Positions 52,436 through 59,281 of a stretch of 64,000 nucleotides of DNA are shown here, piece after piece. A model generated the notes under the pieces. It made no database searches and had not been told where the DNA came from. It worked only from the letters and a program-made list of their open reading frames with translations. Origin of the DNA: an uncultured Muribaculaceae bacterium (GTDB lineage: Bacteria; Bacteroidota; Bacteroidia; Bacteroidales; Muribaculaceae). Both the position numbers and the translations under genes were made by a program. Each line of letters opens with the position of its first letter. Position 1 is the first letter of the stretch. The stretch is from NCBI GenBank assembly GCA_910585285.1, contig CAJUDL010000001.1, forward strand, positions 67,292 through 131,291, read 5' to 3'.

Positions 52436-52467
52436 TTTGTTAAATCGCGATTATTGTGTTAACTTCG
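52436..52467 (+). promoter_or_regulatory. Probable promoter of fumarase gene
   Basis: TTTG (52436-52439), 20-bp spacer, TAACTTCG (52460-52467), one mismatch from TAnnTTTG. It places the transcription start about 20 bp before the start codon. Confidence 0.65.
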
Positions 52468-52492
52468 CGTAAATAAAATTAAAACTAAAATA

Positions 52493-54139
52493 ATGGCAAC
52501 AAAACCTTTTCACTATCAGGAAATGTTTCCGCTCGGTCCGGACACTACCGAGTATCAGCTCATTACAAAAGACCACGTAAAAGTAGAGAACTGGAATGGT
52601 CATGAAATGCTCGTAGTGGATCCGGAGGCTCTCACTCTTCTGGCAAATGTGGCATCACACAATTGCTCGTTCATGCTTCGTCGTGAACACAATGAGATGG
52701 TAGCCAAAATCCTTCATGATCCCGAGGCTTCTGAAAACGACAAATACGTGGCTCTTACTATGCTTCGCAATGCCGAAGTCGCAGCAAAAGGGGTGCTACC
52801 TTTCTGTCAGGATACGGGCACATCCATCTGCGCTGGCTATAAAGGTCAGCAGGTATGGACAGGATGTGATGACGAAGAAAAAATTTCCGAGGGTGTTTAC
52901 AAAACTTATACCGAGAATAATCTCCGTTATTCCCAGAATGCACCCCTCACCATGTATGATGAGGTTAACACCGGATGCAACCTTCCGGCTCAGATAGAGA
53001 TACACGCCTGCGAGGGTATGGAGTATAACTTCCTTTTCGTGGCAAAGGGGGGTGGCTCAGCCAATAAAACATATCTTTATCAGGAAACAAAGGCTATTCT
53101 CAACAAGAAGACCCTCGTGCCTTTCCTTATTGAAAAGATGAAAACTCTTGGCACGGCAGCATGTCCTCCCTATCACATCGCGTTTGTGATCGGTGGTACC
53201 TCTGCGGAGGCAAATCTTGCTGCAGTCAAGAAGGCATCTGTAAAATATTACGACAACCTTCCCACAAAAGGCAACGAATATGGTCATGCATTCCGCGATG
53301 TAGAACTTGAGAAAGAACTTCTCGAGGCAGCGCATTGTCTTGGTCTTGGCGCGCAGTTCGGTGGCAAATATTTTGCTCACGACATACGCGTGATCCGCAT
53401 GCCACGTCATGGCGCTTCGTGCCCCGTAGGTATGGGTGTGAGCTGTTCTGCCGACCGCAATGTGAAAGCAAAGATCAATAAAGATGGTCTCTGGATTGAG
53501 AAACTTGATGAATTCCCCGGTGAACTGATTCCCGAGGAGATGCGCAATGCTGGTGAGGGAGAGGTAGTGAACGTCGACCTTAACCGCCCGATGTCTGAGA
53601 TCCTTGCACAGCTTGACAAATATCCGGTTTCTACACGTCTTTCACTCAAGGGCACTATCATCGTGGGTCGTGACATCGCTCATGCCAAGATTAAGGAATT
53701 GCTTGATTCCGGTCAGCCTATGCCACAGTATCTTAAGGATCATCCTATCTATTATGCAGGTCCCGCCAAGAAGCCGGAAGGTCTTCCTTCAGGTTCATTT
53801 GGTCCGACAACTGCAGGTCGTATGGATCCTTATGTTGATCAGTTCCAGGCTGCAGGCGGTTCAATGGTAATGATTGCCAAGGGTAACCGTAGCCAGCAGG
53901 TTACAGACGCTTGCAAGAAGCATGGAGGTTTCTATCTCGGGTCTATTGGTGGTCCGGCGGCGATTCTTGCCAAAAACTCTATCAAGAGTGTGGAATGTCT
54001 CGAATATCCCGAACTCGGCATGGAGGCAATATGGAAGATTGAAGTTGAAGACTTCCCCGCATTCATTCTTGTTGACAATAAGGGCAACGACTTCTTTAAA
54101 CAGATAAAGCCCCGTTGTCCGATGAGCGATTGCAAATAA
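52493..54139 (+). CDS. Class I fumarate hydratase (iron-sulfur type)
   Basis: 548 aa, single chain with the alpha region (about 50-335) and beta region (about 350-548) fused. Class I landmarks: GVLPFCQDTGTSICAG (cluster Cys), NTGCNLPAQIEIHA, FVAKGGGSANKTYLYQ, ACPPYHIAFVIGG with the second Cys, and in the beta part GPTTAGRMDPYVDQFQAAG and GNRSQQVTDACKKHGGFYLGSIGGP. It interconverts fumarate and malate with an oxygen-sensitive 4Fe-4S cluster, serving the reductive branch used for succinate formation in anaerobic Bacteroidales. It is monocistronic, with its own promoter and a perfect terminator. Confidence 0.95.
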   Translation: MATKPFHYQEMFPLGPDTTEYQLITKDHVKVENWNGHEMLVVDPEALTLLANVASHNCSFMLRREHNEMVAKILHDPEASENDKYVALTMLRNAEVAAKGVLPFCQDTGTSICAGYKGQQVWTGCDDEEKISEGVYKTYTENNLRYSQNAPLTMYDEVNTGCNLPAQIEIHACEGMEYNFLFVAKGGGSANKTYLYQETKAILNKKTLVPFLIEKMKTLGTAACPPYHIAFVIGGTSAEANLAAVKKASVKYYDNLPTKGNEYGHAFRDVELEKELLEAAHCLGLGAQFGGKYFAHDIRVIRMPRHGASCPVGMGVSCSADRNVKAKINKDGLWIEKLDEFPGELIPEEMRNAGEGEVVNVDLNRPMSEILAQLDKYPVSTRLSLKGTIIVGRDIAHAKIKELLDSGQPMPQYLKDHPIYYAGPAKKPEGLPSGSFGPTTAGRMDPYVDQFQAAGGSMVMIAKGNRSQQVTDACKKHGGFYLGSIGGPAAILAKNSIKSVECLEYPELGMEAIWKIEVEDFPAFILVDNKGNDFFKQIKPRCPMSDCK

Positions 54140-54160
54140 TCACAGCTGTATATACATATA

Positions 54161-54194
54161 AAAATAAAGTCCGCTAATTAGCGGACTTTATTTT
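54161..54194. terminator. Bidirectional terminator between fumarase and kduI
   Basis: A perfect 14-bp stem (54161-54174 with 54181-54194), loop TAATTA, A-run on the left and T-run on the right, suitable for both converging transcripts. Confidence 0.93.
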
Positions 54195-54215
54195 TATGGC
54201 ATCTCGTATTCGATA

Positions 54216-55139
54216 TTATTTCATTTCCAGATATTGAACTTTGTCCATATCGCCGTAGTCGAGATTTTCGCCACCCATGCCCCAGATGAACATGTAGTTG
54301 CTTGTGCCGGCGGCAGCGTGGATGCTCCATTCGGGCGACATTACCGCCTGTTCATTATGAAGCCAGATGAGTCGGTTTTCCTGCGGTTCTCCCATCAGAT
54401 GGCAGATGGCGTTGCCATCAGGCACATTGAAATAATAGTATGCCTCAACGCGGCGCGTGTGGGTGTGTGCTGGCATTGTGTTCCATACGGATCCCGGTTT
54501 CAGTTCTGTCAGACCCATCTGGAGCTGGCAGGGACCCTCCTGAAGCACATTGTTTGTGATGAGCTGGTTGATCACGCGGTCGTTGCTCTCTTCCATCGAA
54601 CCGGCTTTGATGCAGTTTGCCTTGATGGAACCCTTGCGGCCGTCGATAGTGATGAGCTGTGTTTTGTATTCCTTGTGTGCAAGTGTGGAATTGATGTAGA
54701 ATTTTGCGGGCTCGGATGCATTCTTGCTACGGAAGGTAACATTCTTTTTGCCACGTCCCACATAAAGAGCATCTTTGAAATTCAGTTCATAATCTTTTCC
54801 GTCAACGCTCACGATGCCCGCCCCGCCTGTGTTGATAACGCCAAGCTCCCTGCGTTCCAGGAAATATTCAGCTTTAAGAGGATCGATTGTCTCAAGAACA
54901 ACGGTTTTTGTCACCGGCACCACACCTCCGTAGACCAGACGGTCATACATAGAATACGTAAGTGTGATTTTGTCGATTGTCATAACCTCCGGCATCATGA
55001 AATGGGAACGGAGTTGTTCCGTGTCATAACGTTTGACATCATCTGGATGACAGGCTACAAGCATTTTGTAGGTTGTCTGCGAATTTGCAGAAACGGCTGT
55101 GATAGCCGCTAAGGCAGAAGCAATAATAAATCTTTTCAT
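54216..55139 (-). CDS. kduI: 5-keto-4-deoxyuronate isomerase (KduI) with signal peptide
   Basis: 307 aa from ATG 55139; a further upstream ATG at 55178 lies inside the permease gene. A hydrophobic leader (MKRFIIASALAAITAVSANS) precedes the usual KduI start (HPDDVKRYDTEQLRSHF at about residue 30). Zinc-ligand pattern: AHTHTRRVEAYYY gives two His and a Glu, and SIHAAAGTSNY the last His. KduI converts 5-keto-4-deoxyuronate to 3-deoxy-D-glycero-2,5-hexodiulosonate in pectin or glycosaminoglycan breakdown. A normal cytosolic KduI has about 278 aa; this one appears exported. It starts 1 bp after the EIIC stop (TAACATG). Confidence 0.93.
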   Translation of the reverse strand: MKRFIIASALAAITAVSANSQTTYKMLVACHPDDVKRYDTEQLRSHFMMPEVMTIDKITLTYSMYDRLVYGGVVPVTKTVVLETIDPLKAEYFLERRELGVINTGGAGIVSVDGKDYELNFKDALYVGRGKKNVTFRSKNASEPAKFYINSTLAHKEYKTQLITIDGRKGSIKANCIKAGSMEESNDRVINQLITNNVLQEGPCQLQMGLTELKPGSVWNTMPAHTHTRRVEAYYYFNVPDGNAICHLMGEPQENRLIWLHNEQAVMSPEWSIHAAAGTSNYMFIWGMGGENLDYGDMDKVQYLEMK

Positions 55140-55140
55140 G

Positions 55141-56562
55141 TTATTCTGTTGTCTGTAATTTATCTGAATTGGCGGCAACCATCGCTTTGCGGTTGCGGAT
55201 GATATGCACGCGGTTCCACCACATCATACCCATTGACAGGATGACGAGTAGCCCGGCTCCGATCCATTTAAGGTTTTCCGTGCACTGATAGATTATCCAT
55301 GCCAAGGGAGAGGACGCAAAGTCAAGACTCCCTCCTTCGAAGCCGGCTGGGATGTTTACAGCTCCGTCTCCGGTAGTGGCATACACATCTTTTGCAGCAA
55401 GGGTGAATGCAGGAGCAAGGTTGGTCACCATGTAAAGACCCGCAGTAAGCATTATCAAACCGATAATGAATGTCTTCAGCACGCTGCCTTTTGTGAAAGG
55501 TAGCACAAGGGGAAAGACATAGAACATTCCTGCAAGCGAAGCGAGGGGAAGGAACTGGTTGTCTGGAAGCACTACCGCGAGAATAAGCGTAACCGGAATA
55601 AGGAGCAGAGACACCACGAGAGTTGTGGGATGTCCGATGACAAGAGCCGGACTCATACCTATGTTAAGACCATCCGCATTCTTGAATTTGCGGGCAATGA
55701 GGCTGCGGGTCGCATCTGAAATCGGTTTTAGACCTTCGATAAAAAGGACTGTTACACGCGGAATCAGTTCCATCACCGCTCCCATCTTTATGCCAAGACC
55801 AAGAATGTAAGGAATCTTATCAACAATCTCCTGCCAGGATTTGCAGGTAAGACATCCGATGCCGATACCTACGATTACTCCTAAAAAGAGAGGTTCGCCT
55901 AAAAGTCCGAATTTTTTCTTCAATCCTTCTGCATCGATCTCAAGACGTCCGATACCCGGAATCTTATCAAGGGCTTTGTTAAGACCCCATGCGAACGGTG
56001 CGAATCCAGCGCAGAAAGGCTGAGGAATAGAGATTCCGTCCATATCCTTATAGAATCTCTGAAACTTCTTTGCGGTCATGTCTGCCAAGACGAGAGTGAT
56101 GATAAAGCAGATTATCGCGCCGAAGAACCCCCATGCAAGGGAATCGGATGCGAAATATATCACCGCGCCGATGAAGGCAAAATGCCAGTAGTTCCAGAGG
56201 TCAATGTTAACTGTGCGTGTGGTCTGGGTCAGGAGCATGAGAATGTTGACTCCTAAACACACAGGTATTATGAAGGCACCAACGGCGGTGTTGTAAGCCA
56301 CAGCTGCCGCTGCGGGCCAGCCCATGTCGAAAACGCGGAGCTGGAGATCATAGATGTCAACCACGGTATCCAAAGCCGGTCCAAGAGCCGATGTGAGAAG
56401 TGATGTCACAATCGAAAGTCCGATAAATCCCACCCCGACTTTGAGACCGGATTTTAGTGCGTCGCCAAATTTGATGCCGATGCATACCCCCAGAATAGTG
56501 AATATCACAGGCATCATCACGGCTGCTCCAAGACTAATTATATATGAAAAAACACTTTGCAT
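55141..56562 (-). CDS. Orphan PTS galactitol-type EIIC membrane permease
   Basis: 473 aa with about 11-12 hydrophobic segments. It resembles the EIIC-Gat family: FTILGVCIGIKFGDALKSGLKVGVGFIGL near the start, NYWHFAFIGAVIYF, and PRVTVLFIEGLKPISDATR in the middle. No EIIA, EIIB, HPr or EI gene is in the window, and the gene is inside a uronate operon. It therefore probably acts as a non-phosphorylating carrier; the likely cargo is a keto-deoxyuronate or related sugar, inferred from kduI and kduD. It lies 15 bp after the DUF4861 stop. Confidence 0.85.
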   Translation of the reverse strand: MQSVFSYIISLGAAVMMPVIFTILGVCIGIKFGDALKSGLKVGVGFIGLSIVTSLLTSALGPALDTVVDIYDLQLRVFDMGWPAAAAVAYNTAVGAFIIPVCLGVNILMLLTQTTRTVNIDLWNYWHFAFIGAVIYFASDSLAWGFFGAIICFIITLVLADMTAKKFQRFYKDMDGISIPQPFCAGFAPFAWGLNKALDKIPGIGRLEIDAEGLKKKFGLLGEPLFLGVIVGIGIGCLTCKSWQEIVDKIPYILGLGIKMGAVMELIPRVTVLFIEGLKPISDATRSLIARKFKNADGLNIGMSPALVIGHPTTLVVSLLLIPVTLILAVVLPDNQFLPLASLAGMFYVFPLVLPFTKGSVLKTFIIGLIMLTAGLYMVTNLAPAFTLAAKDVYATTGDGAVNIPAGFEGGSLDFASSPLAWIIYQCTENLKWIGAGLLVILSMGMMWWNRVHIIRNRKAMVAANSDKLQTTE

Positions 56563-56577
56563 ATCTTAAACAGCTTC

Positions 56578-57714
56578 TTATTTAACAGTGACTTTGAGGG
56601 GGGATTTTAGGCTTTCAGAGAAAGTTTTGAGATATGCGTTCCATGTGTCGGTGTCGGGCATTCCTCCTTTGCTCCAGCCTGAGCCCCAGTAATATGTGAA
56701 TGTCTTGCCGTTCTCGTAATCGACAGGTGCGATGATATGCCCGATGGCATCTCCCGTTGGCTCTGCGAGCTGTTGGTACATATAGCCTTTACTTTCGGGT
56801 GATACGACACCAACGAATATCACGCCATTGCCGTTGGCTGCGTTCTCTGTTGAATCGGCATATGCCATATATCCTTCTCCAAGGGTATATCCCTCCGGAT
56901 TCTGTTTATGCACCACAATACCCGGTGTAAGCTTTGCAACATGAGACAATCCTTCATAATTTACTTCCGTGCGATTGAGCCATGAACCACGGTCGAGAGA
57001 TATCAGGCGGTGTTCGATTACGGCTGTATCACCGTCTACGGATACAGGTCCATAATCCAGGCGTACCGTGAAGCGCAAGGGTCCATTGTCAAGAATCTCA
57101 TAATTCTGATAACAATAAGGATACACGATGTTGCCGAGAGAATCGAGAAGGGCAGTGGTGCCTCCTCCGAGTGTAGGACCTACAGCGTAGACATCCATAC
57201 CCTCGCCGTGATCCACATGGAAGGATATATGCTCATTTTTGTCGAGAGCGAAGCGTTTCTCAAGCACCGGTTTGGATACGGATTTTGTCCATATGTCATA
57301 GCCGAATGCCCGTTCTCCCGACTGCTGAAGAGCCGGTCCGTAGGCACGATATGCCGAGCGATCGTTTTCCCAAGCCATATCATCCTTGCGTTCCGGGAAT
57401 TGGCGACCCCATACCAGGGTATCTATGAGCGCAGGCTCGCCTGCGGTCACCGTGTAGACAGCACTGGAACCGGCTTTCACCGAGGCGGGGAATATGATGC
57501 GGTTGTCGTAGGTGAGCTGATAGGGGAGTTCTTTCCCTTCCGCATCGAGGATGCGGAAAGCTCCCGGTGCCGCTACGGTCAGAGAGGCGGCATCGATACT
57601 TACCATCTCCTCAGTGCGGTCAATTTGCGAATCATTGCTCACCTCAATCTCCTGCTTATTGCCGGTGCAGGCTATGCATGAAAGAAAAGCGGCGGCAAAT
57701 ATAATCTTTTTCAT
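56578..57714 (-). CDS. DUF4861 lipoprotein of the uronate cluster
   Basis: 378 aa. A lipoprotein signal ends at Ile-Ala-Cys (Cys16, MKKIIFAAAFLSCIAC). The body is beta-rich with the DUF4861 landmarks VWGRQFPERKDDMAWENDRSA-like region, then AYGPALQQSGERAFGYDIW and HVDHGEGMDVYAVGPTLGGG, and a C-terminal YYWGSGWSKGGMPDTDTW. The fold and conserved Arg/Asp/His suggest an enzyme acting on sugars, and it recurs beside kduI/kduD in Bacteroidota, so an isomerase or mutarotase-like step on unsaturated uronates is a reasonable inference. It is periplasm- or surface-facing, matching the exported KduI. Confidence 0.82.
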   Translation of the reverse strand: MKKIIFAAAFLSCIACTGNKQEIEVSNDSQIDRTEEMVSIDAASLTVAAPGAFRILDAEGKELPYQLTYDNRIIFPASVKAGSSAVYTVTAGEPALIDTLVWGRQFPERKDDMAWENDRSAYRAYGPALQQSGERAFGYDIWTKSVSKPVLEKRFALDKNEHISFHVDHGEGMDVYAVGPTLGGGTTALLDSLGNIVYPYCYQNYEILDNGPLRFTVRLDYGPVSVDGDTAVIEHRLISLDRGSWLNRTEVNYEGLSHVAKLTPGIVVHKQNPEGYTLGEGYMAYADSTENAANGNGVIFVGVVSPESKGYMYQQLAEPTGDAIGHIIAPVDYENGKTFTYYWGSGWSKGGMPDTDTWNAYLKTFSESLKSPLKVTVK

Positions 57715-57728
57715 GATTATTAGAGAGC

Positions 57729-58526
57729 TTATGGTTGTTTGCCGATATAAGCCAAGATTCCTCCGTCAACGTATAGAACATGACCGTTAACAAAGTTTGA
57801 AGCCTCTGAAGCGAGGAATACCGCAGGTCCCATAAGGTCTTCGGGTGTTCCCCAGCGTGCTGCGGGAGTCTTGGATATAATGAATTTGTCGAAAGGATGA
57901 CGGCTGCCGTCTGCCTGACGTTCGCGGAGCGGCGCGGTCTGTTCTGTGGCGATGTAGCCCGGTCCGATACCGTTGCACTGTATGTTATGCTCTCCATATT
58001 CTGAGCAGATATTGCGTGTAAGCATCTTGAGACCACCTTTTGCGGCGGCATAAGCACTTACGGTCTCTCTGCCAAGCTCGCTCATCATAGAGCAGATATT
58101 GATGATTTTACCATGTCCTTTTTTGATCATTCCGGGAATTACTGCTTTAGCGCAGATAAACGGACCAATCAAATCCACGTCCACAACCCTACGGAAATCT
58201 TCGGCTGACATCTCCTCCATGGGGATACGCTTGATAATACCGGCATTATTCACCAAGATGTCGATTGTACCTACCGTTTTCTCTATGTCGGCAACCATCG
58301 CTTTAACGTCTTCTTCGTTTGTGACATCGCAAAGATACCCTTTGGCTTCGATGCCAAGTTCTTTGTATGCGGCGAGACCACGGTCGATGGTTTCCTGTCG
58401 CGAGCAATTGAACACAATTTTGGCTCCAGCCTCAGCGAAAGCCCGAGCTATCGCCAGACCGATGCCGTAAGCGGCTCCTGTGACCAGAGCCACCTTACCT
58501 TCGAGTGAAAATTGATTTAAAATCAT
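57729..58526 (-). CDS. kduD: KduD-type short-chain dehydrogenase (2-deoxy-D-gluconate/gluconate 5-dehydrogenase family)
   Basis: 265 aa, cytosolic SDR. The cofactor motif TGAAYGIG (about residues 17-24), NNAGI, active-site Ser in SMMSELGRE, and the YAAAK Tyr/Lys pair are present. The C-terminus DGGILAYIGKQP is typical of the KduD/IdnO group. It should reduce the KduI product to 2-keto-3-deoxygluconate with NAD(P)H. It is the first gene of the four-gene uronate operon and has a divergent regulator upstream. KduD and gluconate 5-dehydrogenase cannot be separated by sequence alone; kduI in the operon favours KduD. Confidence 0.9.
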   Translation of the reverse strand: MILNQFSLEGKVALVTGAAYGIGLAIARAFAEAGAKIVFNCSRQETIDRGLAAYKELGIEAKGYLCDVTNEEDVKAMVADIEKTVGTIDILVNNAGIIKRIPMEEMSAEDFRRVVDVDLIGPFICAKAVIPGMIKKGHGKIINICSMMSELGRETVSAYAAAKGGLKMLTRNICSEYGEHNIQCNGIGPGYIATEQTAPLRERQADGSRHPFDKFIISKTPAARWGTPEDLMGPAVFLASEASNFVNGHVLYVDGGILAYIGKQP

Positions 58527-58598
58527 ATTGACTTAGATTTGTATTGTTTTATTTGCATCTGTGCAACTGAAGATCCGAAGAGGGATTCAAGTGCACTA

Positions 58599-58630
58599 CA
58601 AATATAATACGAATAAGCCGGTAAATCAAC
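58599..58630 (-). promoter_or_regulatory. Promoter of the kduD operon
   Basis: On the minus strand GTTG (58627-58630), 20-bp spacer, TATATTTG (58599-58606). The leader is about 65 nt. It lies in the 254-bp gap shared with the divergent regulator. Confidence 0.7.
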
Positions 58631-58732
58631 CTAACGGAAAAGAATGAATTAAATCTACCGCAAAAAAGGACTATTAGACCATGTGGTGACATAAAAATAA
58701 TGATTTTGTGTTGTTAAAACTATCTTCCCCTC

Positions 58733-58763
58733 TTGCGAGATGTGTCATAAATTGCTATATTTG
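58733..58763 (+). promoter_or_regulatory. Promoter of the propeller-AraC regulator
   Basis: TTG (58733-58735, in CTTG), 20-bp spacer, TATATTTG (58756-58763), a perfect -7 match. It is 17 bp upstream of the start codon, back to back with the kduD operon promoter. Confidence 0.75.
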
Positions 58764-58780
58764 CGCACGAACTAACCACT

Positions 58781-59281
58781 ATGCAGAAACATAATCGAGC
58801 AATAATAAAGATTTTATGTGTGATTATCGCAGCCTTTATGTATCCGGGGTTGATTGCCTCCGGGGCTTTAGGTCGTGGCGAATTGCGCTCTCTTACTGCA
58901 AAAGATGGATTGAGTGATCTTTTAGTTAATGTCATTTACAAGGATTCAACCGGCTATGTGTGGTTTGGGACAGAATCCGGTCTTGACCGTTTTGACGGCA
59001 ACCGGATTAAATCTTTCAAACTTGATTCCGACTCGCGAAATGTATCGCGCCGTATTAATGCAATAACTTCCGGAAGTAATGGAAGCATATTTGTCGGATC
59101 AAATATCGGTCTTTTCGAACTTTTATCCGGGAGTTCCTCGTTGGTGCGTATTCATAAGGATAAGCTTAATGGAGCTGTAAGCAGTCTTGTGGATGATGGT
59201 AAAGGGAAACTATATATAGGAACAAACACTGGGCTCTATATATATATAATGAGAGAAAGAAAGAGTTGGCGCAGCAGTTGA
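58781..59281 (+). CDS. Propeller-AraC regulator, N-terminal piece before the TA-tract frameshift
   Basis: 166 codons read before a premature stop. A signal peptide (about residues 9-27) and the first propeller blades of the two-component-regulator-propeller type are clear (LTAKDGLSDLLVNVIYKDSTGYVWFGTESGLDRFDG, split here as LSDLLVNVIYKDS and GYVWFGTESGL; then GKLYIGTNTGLYIY). At the (TA)6 run the frame shifts and ends IMRERKSWRSS. With five TA units it would read GLYIYNERKKELAQQL and continue into the large downstream reading, giving a protein of 929 aa. So the gene is either off or a sequencing-level variant. It is transcribed divergently from the kdu operon, which it should control. Confidence 0.8.
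   Translation: MQKHNRAIIKILCVIIAAFMYPGLIASGALGRGELRSLTAKDGLSDLLVNVIYKDSTGYVWFGTESGLDRFDGNRIKSFKLDSDSRNVSRRINAITSGSNGSIFVGSNIGLFELLSGSSSLVRIHKDKLNGAVSSLVDDGKGKLYIGTNTGLYIYIMRERKSWRSS
59237..59248 (+). repeat. (TA)6 dinucleotide tract at the frameshift
   Basis: Six TA units directly at the point where the regulator frame breaks. Loss of one unit, or gain of two, restores a continuous reading. This is the structure expected of a slipped-strand switch. Confidence 0.85.

Noticed and set aside
54234..55112. 292-residue reading opposite kduI
   Set aside because: It is entirely antisense to a clear KduI gene and shows no domain or signal; rich in Cys/His as expected of a shadow.
55141..56562. A working phosphotransferase system
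   Set aside because: Only an EIIC is present; no phosphoryl-transfer components are encoded in the window.
57010..57681. 223-residue reading opposite the DUF4861 gene
   Set aside because: Antisense shadow of a recognised family with no independent start context.
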